Assembly: GCA_021151605.1 (NCBI GenBank)
Contig: JAGKWZ010000004.1
Coordinates: 5,505 to 69,504, forward strand
Length of the DNA: 64,000 nucleotides
Direction: 5' to 3'
From: Verrucomicrobiaceae bacterium
GTDB taxonomy: Bacteria; Verrucomicrobiota; Verrucomicrobiia; Verrucomicrobiales; Verrucomicrobiaceae
The translations under genes and the position numbers were made by a program. Shown in pieces: positions 52,119 through 60,915 of this stretch (positions are counted from its first letter, which is position 1; each line of letters starts with the position of its first letter). The notes under the pieces were generated by a model. That model saw only the letters and a list, made by a program, of their open reading frames with translations. It ran no database searches and was not told the origin of the DNA.

Positions 52119-55100
52119 ATGACGACCCGCCTCCTTCTAACCTTCGGCTTACTGCTCGCCGCCCTGACTTCCTTTGCCGGCACTGCTGACCACGGCTTGA
52201 GTGACGCCCTCTCCGCCGAGGCGCAGGCCTTTGCCCCAAAGTTCGTCGTGGTCACTGGACCAGCGCCCACGGCCACGCAGCGCAATCAGGTCGGCACTTG
52301 GGGGAGTGTCATCAGCTGGACTCCACACATCCCAGTTACCGCGGCGACGCTGCCAGACGGCAGGTTGCTCACCTTTGCCTCGAACCAGCGCACCAGCTTC
52401 CCGGTGGGCACGGAGTTCACCTATGCTGCTGTTTGGAATCCCGCCACCGGGGTGTTCACAGAGATCAATAACACCCGCCACGACATGTTTTGCGGTGGGA
52501 CCTCCATGCTACCGGATGGGCGCGTGATGGTGAATGGCGGGCGCAATACCACGCGCCTGAGCAGTATCTTTGACTGGCGGACCAGCCAATGGGTGGCGGT
52601 CACGAACATGAATGACGGCCGCTGGTACAATACCTCCGTGGCTCTCCCAGACGGCAGCATCTTCACCGTCACCGGTGACGGAGGATGGAACACGGCCGAG
52701 CGGTGGACGGAAGTCGGAGGCTGGAGCCGTCTGACCGGCATTAACTGGGCCACGGTGACCACACAGCCGGGTTACGTCACGAACTGGCACCCCCTGGTGG
52801 TCGTCTCTCCAGACAATCGCCTCTTCCATGGTGGCCCGACGGATCAGATGAACTGGGTCACCACCGCTGGTGCGGGATCGCTCTCTTATTCAGGTGTGGA
52901 TGTCCCTGGGGCGCATTTCCCAAAGGAAGGCTGCTTTGCCATGTACAATGAGGGCCGCATCCTGGTCATTGGCGGGTCTGCAAACACCAACCGAAATCCC
53001 AGTGATGCCTCCACAGGTACGAGCACGAACCTGGCCTTCACCATCGACATCCGCAGCGGCACGCCCGTGGTGGCAAATACGACCTCGATGCGGTACGTCC
53101 GCCAATTTGCCAACAGTGTGATCCTGCCAAACGGCGAGGTCATGGTGATCGGGGGGAACACCAGTGGACTGAAGTTCAATGACACGGGCTCCATCCTTTC
53201 CCCTGAGATCTGGAATCCCACGACGGGTCTGTGGCGCGAAGTCACTGACATGAGCGTGCCGCGCAACTACCACTCCCTGGCACTCCTACTGCCAGATGGA
53301 CGTGTCTGGTCGGGTGGTGGCGGCCTGAGCGGCGGCAATGGCGACCACCGCGATGCCCAAATCTACACCCCGCCGATGCTCTATGATGCCGCGGGGAATC
53401 TCGCCACCCGCCCAAGCATCACGACAGCTCCCGATGTGATCAGCGCGGGGCAGGTCTTCCAGCTGCAGGGCAGCGCTGGCATCACTCGCTTCACCTGCAT
53501 CAAGATGTCTTCCCAGACGCATTCGATGAACACGGACCTGCGCTTTTTGGAGCTGCCCTTCACCAGCCCGACGAGTGGAAACTACAGTATCACGGCGCAC
53601 AGCAATCTGAGTGTGCTGACACCGGGTTATTGGATGCTCTTTGCCCACGATGCAGCAGGTGTCTATTCCGTGGCGAAAGTGGTGCAGGTGAGCCTTTCCC
53701 AGCCACCGGTGCTGGAAAATCCGGGGCAGCAGATCACCAAGACTGGTTTCCCCGCCAGCCTCCAGGTCCAGGCGACTGGCCCGGGCACTCTGAGCTACAG
53801 CGCCACGGGGCTGCCTGCCGGGCTGGGCATCCAGCCAACTACAGGTCTGATCACCGGCACGGTGACCGCACCCTCTGGAAACTACACCGTGACTCTCACC
53901 GTGACCAGCAGCACGTCTCTGACTGCCATCCAGAACTTCGTTTGGACGGTGACACCCGCCACGCTGGGAGCAGGGACGATTTTGCGTGAGGTATGGACAA
54001 ACATCAATGGGTCCGCCGTCACTGATTTTACTGGCAATGCGGCCTATCCAAACACGCCAACCAGTGCCACGCAAATCTCCAGCTTGGAAGCACCAGCGAA
54101 CTTTGCAGACAACTACGGCCAGCGTTTGCGCGGCTGGCTCCATGCCCCCGTGACCGGCCAGTATCGTTTCTGGATCGCCGGGGATGATGAAAGCCAACTG
54201 AGGCTGAGCACGACGGACACTTCTGCCAACAGCACCCTCATCGCCAGTGTGCCGCTGGGTCAGTTCACCGGCTCGCGCGAGTGGACGAAGTTTCCCAGCC
54301 AAACCTCGGCCCTGATCACGCTCACTGCTGGACAGCGCTACTACATCGAGGTGCTGCACAAGGATGGTTCCGGACCGGATAACCTCGCCGTTGGCTGGCA
54401 GATCCCTGGGAGCACGGTCACCACGGTGGTGGATGGGCAGTATCTCTCCCCATGGCTGGTGAATCGTGCGCCCACGCTGACCAATCCGGGCGCTCTGGGC
54501 GGAGTCGTCGGTGTGGCGGCTTCGATCCAGCTCATCGCGGCGGATGCCGACAATGACCCCCTCTTCTTCAACGCGAGCGGTCTTCCCACGGGCCTGACGA
54601 TCAACTCCGTCACGGGAGGCATCAGCGGCGTGCCGACCACACCTGGGATCTTCAATGCCAATGTGAGTGTGAGTGATGGTAAGGCACCACTGGTGAGCAC
54701 GAGCTTCACCTGGACGATCAATTCCGAACTCGTGCTCAACACGCCGCAGTCAGATGCCGCCCCAATCGGCGCTACCGTCACATTCACCGCCAGCAGCATC
54801 GGTGGACTGAGCCCGCTGTATCGCTGGAACTTCGGTGATGGCAGCGCCACGACGGCCTACAGCTCCAGCACCACCATCACGCGTGCCTTCACCGCCGCTG
54901 GGCGCTATTTGATCACCCTCCAGGCCACGGACAACACAGGCTTGGTGCGCACGGTCACATTCTACCAAGTCATCCATGCGCCCCTCACAGCGAGAAAGCC
55001 CACCGTCTCCTCCAGCATCGTGCTGGAAGATCGCACTGCGGCGAATGATCGAGTCTGGGTGGTGAATCCAGATACCGACAGCGTCACCGTTTTCGATGCC

Positions 55101-58100
55101 GTCACTCGAGCCAAGCTGGCGGAAACCACAGTCGGCAATGCCCCTCGAAGCGTCGCCATCGGTCCTGATGGCCGGGCCTGGGTGACGAATGCAGACTCCT
55201 CGTCGATCAGCATTCTCAGCGGCAGCACCTATGCTGTCACCAGCACCATCGCACTGGCCCGTGGCACACGGCCGTTTGGCATCACCTTTGATCCTGCGGG
55301 GACCTCGGTATTCTTGGCTCTGGAGGGCAGCGGAAGGCTGGTGAAGCTGAATCCGACAACGGGTGCCCAGACCGGCAGCATCAGCGTCGGCCAGCATGCC
55401 CGGCATGTTTCAGTGAATGCTGATGGCACGCGGGTCTATGTCAGCCGCTTCATCACCCCAGCTCTGCCCGGGGAAAACACTGCCACCGTGGACACGACGA
55501 ATCGCGGCGGTGAAGTCGTGGTGGTCACCGCTGGCACACTGGCCGTGGAGCGCACGATCATGTTGGCTCATAGCGAACGCGCCGACAGCCCGACCAGCGC
55601 GCGTGGCATCCCGAACTACCTGGGAGCTACGGCACTCTCACCCGACGGCCTCTTTGCCTGGGTGCCTTCGAAACAGGACAACATCAAGCGCGGCACGCTG
55701 CGCAACGGCGTGGGTCTGAATCATGATCAAAGTGTGCGTGCTATCGCCAGCCGGATCAACCTGACCACTCAAGCTGAAGACAGCGCCAGTCGGGTGGATT
55801 TCGACAATGCCGGGATGCCGAGTGCGGCCGTCTTTGATCCCTGGGGTGGCTACGTCTTCGTCGCTCTGGAATCCAGCCGGGCTGTGGCCGTGATTGATGC
55901 CTGGAACCGGGAAATCGTCGGTCGTTTCGACGTCGGCCGGGCTCCGCAGGGGCTGGCCATCTCACCTGATGGTCGCACGCTCTTCGTTCAGAACTTCATG
56001 GACCGCAGCGTGAGTGTTCATGATGTCACAGCTTACCTTCGCGGTGGCAATGCCGCGCCAGGACTGCTCGCCACGCTAAACTGCATCACCACCGAGAAAC
56101 TCAGCGCCGAGGTGCTGCGTGGAAAACAGTTCTTCTATGATGCGCGCGATGTCCGCCTGGCCCTGCAGGAGTACATTGCCTGCGCCGCCTGCCACAACGA
56201 CGGCGGTCATGATGGCCGCACCTGGGACTTCACCGGCGTGGGCGAGGGCCTGCGAAACACGATCACCCTGAGAGGCCACGGTGCGCATGGCGCGCTTCAT
56301 TGGACGGGGAATTTCGATGAAGTGCACGACTTCGAAGGACAGATCCGAGCCTTCTCCCAGGGAACGGGGCTGATGACTGATGCCCAATTCAACACGGGAA
56401 CGCGCAACCAGCCCCTCGGCGATGCCAAATCTGGCATCAGCGCCGACCTGGATGCCTTGGCCGCCTATGTCACCTCACTCACCACCGAGCAGCGCAGCCC
56501 CTTTCGCAATGCCGATGGCACGCTCACTACGGCTGCGGTGGCCGGAGAGCGCCTGTTTCGTCAGCAAAACTGCGCCAGTTGCCATTCGGGCGTGGCCTTT
56601 ACCAATAGCGCGCTGAATGTCTTCAGCGATGTCGGCACCATCAAGCAGCCCACGAGTGGCAAGCGTCTGAACGGAACACTCAGTGGCTTCGATGTGCCGA
56701 CGCTGCGCGGCCTCTGGGCCACCGCACCTTATCTGCATGATGGCAGTGCTGCCACACTCACGACCGCCGTCCGCGCGCACACCGGTGTCGTCATCAGTGA
56801 TGCCGATGTCGCCAACCTGTCTGCTTATCTTCAGCAGATCGACGACACTCCCGCCAGTGCGCCATTGCCCGTGACCGTGCAGCTGGCCACCACGGCCACG
56901 CAGCCTGTCAGCGCTGCCTTCATTGTCACGGCCACCTTCAGCCATGCCGTCACCGGTTTTGACCTCACGGATCTGACTCTGACCGGTGCAGTGGCGAGTA
57001 ATTTCAGCGGCAGCGGCACGAGCTACAGCTTCACGCTGACACCGAGCGCGAATGTGAGCCTCTCCGTCGCCGCCGCTCGTGCCCAGGATGCTGCTGGCGT
57101 GACAAACCTGGCCTCGAATGTTCTCGCTCTCACCTATACACCGCCGACCAATGTGCCGGTCCTTTCCGGGGAAGATGTCGGTGGGCAGCCCCTGGCTGGC
57201 TCGACGCAGTTTGATGCCGCGACGGGCACCTTCACCCTCACGGGTTCGGGCGGTGAGATCTACTTCGATGCGGATCAGTTCCACTTCGCCAACGTCCTGT
57301 TCACCGGTGATGGGGAAATCCGGGCCCGCGTGCGCAGCCTCGACAATACCAACCCCTGGGCCAAAGCCGGGGTCATGATCCGTGAGAGTACAGCCACGGG
57401 CTCACGCCATGCCATGATGACCATCACGCCGCCAGCAGCGGGGAATGGCTACGGATTCATCTCCAGATCCACGCTGAACGGCCTGGCGAACTACGTGCAG
57501 GTGGGAAATCTGAATCCAGTGCCAAACAACTGGGTCCGCCTGGTGCGCGCCGGCACAGTGATCACCGCCTTTACCTCGGCTAATGGCACCACCTGGGCGC
57601 AGGTGGGCAGCGTGAACCTGACGGGGCTGCCTTCGCAGGTGCTCATCGGACTGGCGGCGACCTCGACAGACGTCTCCCTCACCGCGACGGCCAGCTTTGA
57701 TAATGTGCAGATCATCGGCAATCAGAGTGTCGTGGCACCCGCAGTCACGCTCACGGCCAGTTCGCTCGTGGAGTCGGGTGCCTTCAATGTGGGAGTCCAG
57801 TTCACCCAGGCCGTGACAGGACTCGCGGCGACTGATTTTGTCGTGACGAATGGAACCGCGGCGAGTGTCAGCGGCACCGGGGCAAATTATCAGGTCAATA
57901 TCCAGCCTGTCTCCGCAGGCCCCGTCACCATCCGCCTGCCCTCCGGGGCGGCCGTCAATGCCGCGAACGTCGCTAGCCTGGCCTCGAATACCGTCTCGGT
58001 CAGCTACGCCCCGCCCGCCGCGACCACCCTTACCGGGCAGGATGTGGGCAGTGTTTTGGTCACTGGCAGCACCGCCTTTGACACGGCCACGGGCACTTAC

Positions 58101-60773
58101 ACCGTGCGGGGAGCGGGCAGTGAGATCTACTTCACGGCAGACAGCTTCCAGTTCGCACTTACCCAACTCAATGGGGATGGCGAGATCCGCGCACGCCTCA
58201 CCAGCCAGACGAATACAGGGCCATGGGCCAAGGCTGGGATCATGCTGCGTGAAAATCTCACGGCTGGCTCGCGCCACGCCATCGTCTTTGCCACGCCATC
58301 GAACGGCACCGGAGCAGTCTGGCGCACGACGGCAAATGGCACTTCCAATTTCATCTATGGACCACCTCTGAATCCGGCACCGAACAACTGGCTGAGGCTC
58401 GTCCGCGTGGGCACCCAGATTACGGCCTACACCTCAGCGAACGGGAGCACCTGGAGAACCGTCAACACGATCACGCTCTCCAGCCTCACGAGCACTCTGT
58501 ATGCAGGGCTCGCCGTGACCTCCACCGCCAGTTCCCAGCTCAGCACTGCCACCTTTGACAATGTGACCATCACCGGAACTCTGGCCGCCGTGGCACCGAC
58601 AGCGACCCTGAGTGTCACGGCAGCCGTCGAGAGTGGTCCCTTTGCCGTGCAGACGGTGTTTTCACAAAATGTCTCCGGACTCGTGCCGGGGGATTACCTC
58701 GTGACCAATGGTAGCGTCACGGCGGTGACTGGCTCAGGCAACAGCTACCAAGCCCAGGTCACGCCAACAGCGCCGGGAGTCGTCACCGTGAGCCTGCCAG
58801 CGAATGCCGTGGTCAATACCAGCAGCACTGGCAACACGGCATCAAATACGGTCAGTGTCACCTATTCACCTCCCACCCAGACCACCCTCACGGTAGCAGA
58901 CATCGGCTTTGTCGGCACGGCTGGTAGTACCTCAGTGGCTGCCGGTGTTTACACGGTGCGTGGCAGCGGTGGTGAGATCTTCTTTGCTGAAGACGGTTTC
59001 CACTTTGCCTCTACCTCGCTGACGGGCGATGGCGAGCTGCGAGCCCGCGTCACCAGTCAGACAAACACCGGCCCGTGGGCGAAGGCAGGCATCATGATCC
59101 GCGAAAATCTGACCCCAGGTTCGCGGCACGCCGTCGTCTTCACCACCCCGGTCGAGGGCGGCAATGGCACAGGTATCGTTTGGCGCTCCACCGCGAACGT
59201 CAACGCGATCTTCGAGTACGGTCCTCCGCTGAACCCGGCACCCAACAACTGGCTCCGCCTCGTGCGGGCAGGGGACGTGATCACCGCCTTCACCTCCGCG
59301 AACGGCAGCACATGGACGGAGGTTCGATCCGTCGCCTTTGCCTCCCTACCCACCACCCTGCATTTCGGTCTGGCCGTCACGGCCACAGCTAGTGGCCTTT
59401 CCACCGCAACTTTTGACAATGTCAGCATCACGGGCAGTACCGCCGTCGTGGCTGCGCCAGGCTCTGGCAGCACTCCAGCCACTGGGACTTCTGCTACCAG
59501 CAGCGTGCCAGACACGGATCTCGATGGAGATGACGTGAGCGATGTCCTGGAGGCCCTGCTCGGGGGCGATGATGTCTTCGACGGTGGTTGGTGGCTCACG
59601 ACGCAGCCGGACGGTCGGGTTGATGCTCATCTCCAGCACATCGCGGACACTTCTGGCTATACCTTTGCGCTCGAAGTCAGCACCGATTTGCTCAACTGGC
59701 GTCCGCTGCCACTCACCCCGACGCGCATCGACCTCGGCGGCGGCATGTTCCAAAGCACCTGGAGCGGAATCACCAGCCTCAGCGGGCAGAGTCGCAAGCA
59801 TGGCATCGTGCGCCTGAGAGTTTCGCACAAATCCGGCGTCACCGTCGCTACCTCGCCGCAGAGCTGGCATCAATACACACTAAACCAAGGCTCCCAGACC
59901 TTCGGCATCAACACAGTCAATGCGCCGCTGTTCGCCGGTTTCGTGAACGCTGTTCTAAGCTCCGACACCTTGCAGCTTTACACAGCAGCGGATCTTCAGC
60001 TTCAGCCGGGAGTGCCGTGCTACCTGGAAATCCGTGATGGTCCGAATGCGGGGCATCGCTATGACATCGCCAACATTGAGGGCAATGTGGTGTCTCTGGA
60101 TTTGGCTTCCAAAAACAACACGCAGTCCATTCTGCCAGCCAGCATCGCCGGAGAGCGCGTTTTTGTTCGCCCCCACTTCACCCTCGGGCAGATCCTTCCA
60201 AAGGCCCAGATGCGTGGAGGTGCCAGCCTGCCCGCATCAGATCAGGTGCTCTTCCACACCGGGACAGCCTGGGAGACACTTTGGCTGACGAAAAGCGCCA
60301 CCAGGAATCATTGGGTCAGGTCAGGCGACACCAAGTTCGCCAATCAAGACCAGTGCATCATCCCGCCCGGCACCGGCATTATGGTGAAGATCGTCGGCTC
60401 GGCTGTGACCACGACCCTGACCGGGCATGTGAGAATGACTCCCTTCCTGATGAATTTGAAGGCAGGCTACAGCTTCCTTGCTGGGCCACGGCCCGTCGAT
60501 GCCACACCGGGAGCCCTCAACATCACCGCCGCCGGAGGGTTTGTCTCCGGCAGCCGATCCAATCTGGCAGATCTCATCCAGATCTATGCGGGTGACACCA
60601 AGCCGAAGGCCACGTCCTACATTACTTATTGGCTCAGCCGCAGCGGATGGCTGCCGCAGGTCAGTTCGAACGGGGTCTCTGTCACTGACACCCTCAAGCT
60701 TCCGGCTGGAAATGCCTTCTTCCTGAAGACATCCTCCATGGCAAGTGGCCGACTCTGGCGGTTGGCTCCGTGA
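52119..60773 (+). CDS. 2884-residue protein: copper-radical oxidase plus propeller, di-heme and repeat domains
   Basis: The signal peptide is followed by a galactose-oxidase-type domain (residues about 45-525). All cofactor residues align: C125 (HDMFCGG), Y170 (GRWYNTS), W190, Y384-H385 (RNYHSLALLLPDG) and H468 (QTHSMNTD). Then come an Ig-like domain (~530-620), PA14 (~621-780), another Ig-like and a PKD domain (RWNFGDGS, ~780-955), a YVTN propeller (~964-1306) and a two-heme cytochrome domain: CAACH 1355-1359, CASCH 1485-1489. Three ~287-residue repeats (~1580-2445), an Asp-rich motif (DTDLDGDDVSDVLEALLG) and a C-terminal domain like the verrucomicrobial TIGR02597 family finish it. The oxidase probably oxidises a sugar or alcohol; the hemes may accept electrons (inference). 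Confidence 0.9.
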   Translation: MTTRLLLTFGLLLAALTSFAGTADHGLSDALSAEAQAFAPKFVVVTGPAPTATQRNQVGTWGSVISWTPHIPVTAATLPDGRLLTFASNQRTSFPVGTEFTYAAVWNPATGVFTEINNTRHDMFCGGTSMLPDGRVMVNGGRNTTRLSSIFDWRTSQWVAVTNMNDGRWYNTSVALPDGSIFTVTGDGGWNTAERWTEVGGWSRLTGINWATVTTQPGYVTNWHPLVVVSPDNRLFHGGPTDQMNWVTTAGAGSLSYSGVDVPGAHFPKEGCFAMYNEGRILVIGGSANTNRNPSDASTGTSTNLAFTIDIRSGTPVVANTTSMRYVRQFANSVILPNGEVMVIGGNTSGLKFNDTGSILSPEIWNPTTGLWREVTDMSVPRNYHSLALLLPDGRVWSGGGGLSGGNGDHRDAQIYTPPMLYDAAGNLATRPSITTAPDVISAGQVFQLQGSAGITRFTCIKMSSQTHSMNTDLRFLELPFTSPTSGNYSITAHSNLSVLTPGYWMLFAHDAAGVYSVAKVVQVSLSQPPVLENPGQQITKTGFPASLQVQATGPGTLSYSATGLPAGLGIQPTTGLITGTVTAPSGNYTVTLTVTSSTSLTAIQNFVWTVTPATLGAGTILREVWTNINGSAVTDFTGNAAYPNTPTSATQISSLEAPANFADNYGQRLRGWLHAPVTGQYRFWIAGDDESQLRLSTTDTSANSTLIASVPLGQFTGSREWTKFPSQTSALITLTAGQRYYIEVLHKDGSGPDNLAVGWQIPGSTVTTVVDGQYLSPWLVNRAPTLTNPGALGGVVGVAASIQLIAADADNDPLFFNASGLPTGLTINSVTGGISGVPTTPGIFNANVSVSDGKAPLVSTSFTWTINSELVLNTPQSDAAPIGATVTFTASSIGGLSPLYRWNFGDGSATTAYSSSTTITRAFTAAGRYLITLQATDNTGLVRTVTFYQVIHAPLTARKPTVSSSIVLEDRTAANDRVWVVNPDTDSVTVFDAVTRAKLAETTVGNAPRSVAIGPDGRAWVTNADSSSISILSGSTYAVTSTIALARGTRPFGITFDPAGTSVFLALEGSGRLVKLNPTTGAQTGSISVGQHARHVSVNADGTRVYVSRFITPALPGENTATVDTTNRGGEVVVVTAGTLAVERTIMLAHSERADSPTSARGIPNYLGATALSPDGLFAWVPSKQDNIKRGTLRNGVGLNHDQSVRAIASRINLTTQAEDSASRVDFDNAGMPSAAVFDPWGGYVFVALESSRAVAVIDAWNREIVGRFDVGRAPQGLAISPDGRTLFVQNFMDRSVSVHDVTAYLRGGNAAPGLLATLNCITTEKLSAEVLRGKQFFYDARDVRLALQEYIACAACHNDGGHDGRTWDFTGVGEGLRNTITLRGHGAHGALHWTGNFDEVHDFEGQIRAFSQGTGLMTDAQFNTGTRNQPLGDAKSGISADLDALAAYVTSLTTEQRSPFRNADGTLTTAAVAGERLFRQQNCASCHSGVAFTNSALNVFSDVGTIKQPTSGKRLNGTLSGFDVPTLRGLWATAPYLHDGSAATLTTAVRAHTGVVISDADVANLSAYLQQIDDTPASAPLPVTVQLATTATQPVSAAFIVTATFSHAVTGFDLTDLTLTGAVASNFSGSGTSYSFTLTPSANVSLSVAAARAQDAAGVTNLASNVLALTYTPPTNVPVLSGEDVGGQPLAGSTQFDAATGTFTLTGSGGEIYFDADQFHFANVLFTGDGEIRARVRSLDNTNPWAKAGVMIRESTATGSRHAMMTITPPAAGNGYGFISRSTLNGLANYVQVGNLNPVPNNWVRLVRAGTVITAFTSANGTTWAQVGSVNLTGLPSQVLIGLAATSTDVSLTATASFDNVQIIGNQSVVAPAVTLTASSLVESGAFNVGVQFTQAVTGLAATDFVVTNGTAASVSGTGANYQVNIQPVSAGPVTIRLPSGAAVNAANVASLASNTVSVSYAPPAATTLTGQDVGSVLVTGSTAFDTATGTYTVRGAGSEIYFTADSFQFALTQLNGDGEIRARLTSQTNTGPWAKAGIMLRENLTAGSRHAIVFATPSNGTGAVWRTTANGTSNFIYGPPLNPAPNNWLRLVRVGTQITAYTSANGSTWRTVNTITLSSLTSTLYAGLAVTSTASSQLSTATFDNVTITGTLAAVAPTATLSVTAAVESGPFAVQTVFSQNVSGLVPGDYLVTNGSVTAVTGSGNSYQAQVTPTAPGVVTVSLPANAVVNTSSTGNTASNTVSVTYSPPTQTTLTVADIGFVGTAGSTSVAAGVYTVRGSGGEIFFAEDGFHFASTSLTGDGELRARVTSQTNTGPWAKAGIMIRENLTPGSRHAVVFTTPVEGGNGTGIVWRSTANVNAIFEYGPPLNPAPNNWLRLVRAGDVITAFTSANGSTWTEVRSVAFASLPTTLHFGLAVTATASGLSTATFDNVSITGSTAVVAAPGSGSTPATGTSATSSVPDTDLDGDDVSDVLEALLGGDDVFDGGWWLTTQPDGRVDAHLQHIADTSGYTFALEVSTDLLNWRPLPLTPTRIDLGGGMFQSTWSGITSLSGQSRKHGIVRLRVSHKSGVTVATSPQSWHQYTLNQGSQTFGINTVNAPLFAGFVNAVLSSDTLQLYTAADLQLQPGVPCYLEIRDGPNAGHRYDIANIEGNVVSLDLASKNNTQSILPASIAGERVFVRPHFTLGQILPKAQMRGGASLPASDQVLFHTGTAWETLWLTKSATRNHWVRSGDTKFANQDQCIIPPGTGIMVKIVGSAVTTTLTGHVRMTPFLMNLKAGYSFLAGPRPVDATPGALNITAAGGFVSGSRSNLADLIQIYAGDTKPKATSYITYWLSRSGWLPQVSSNGVSVTDTLKLPAGNAFFLKTSSMASGRLWRLAP
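57160..59440 (+). repeat. Three internal ~860-bp coding repeats of the large protein
   Basis: Units begin near 57160, 58020 and 58880. Each encodes an Ig-like strand region and a beta-sandwich with common landmarks: GS(T)xFDxATGT, GEIYF/SEIYF/GEIFF, GPWAKAGIM or NPWAKAGVM, SRHA and PNNWLRLVR followed by ITAFTSANGSTW. The second and third are closer to each other than to the first. They may be carbohydrate-binding or spacer modules. Confidence 0.85.
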
Positions 60774-60915
60774 AGCATGGGGGCCAAAAAACCAACTTCA
60801 CGGCTACATGGGGAATCTTTTCCGTGAGGTTAATGGTTCGGGCTGAAGATTTTCTGCATTATTCCAGATTGTGAAAAAGTGCGTGGAAATTGGCGTTGGT
60901 TACGCAAACCACGCC

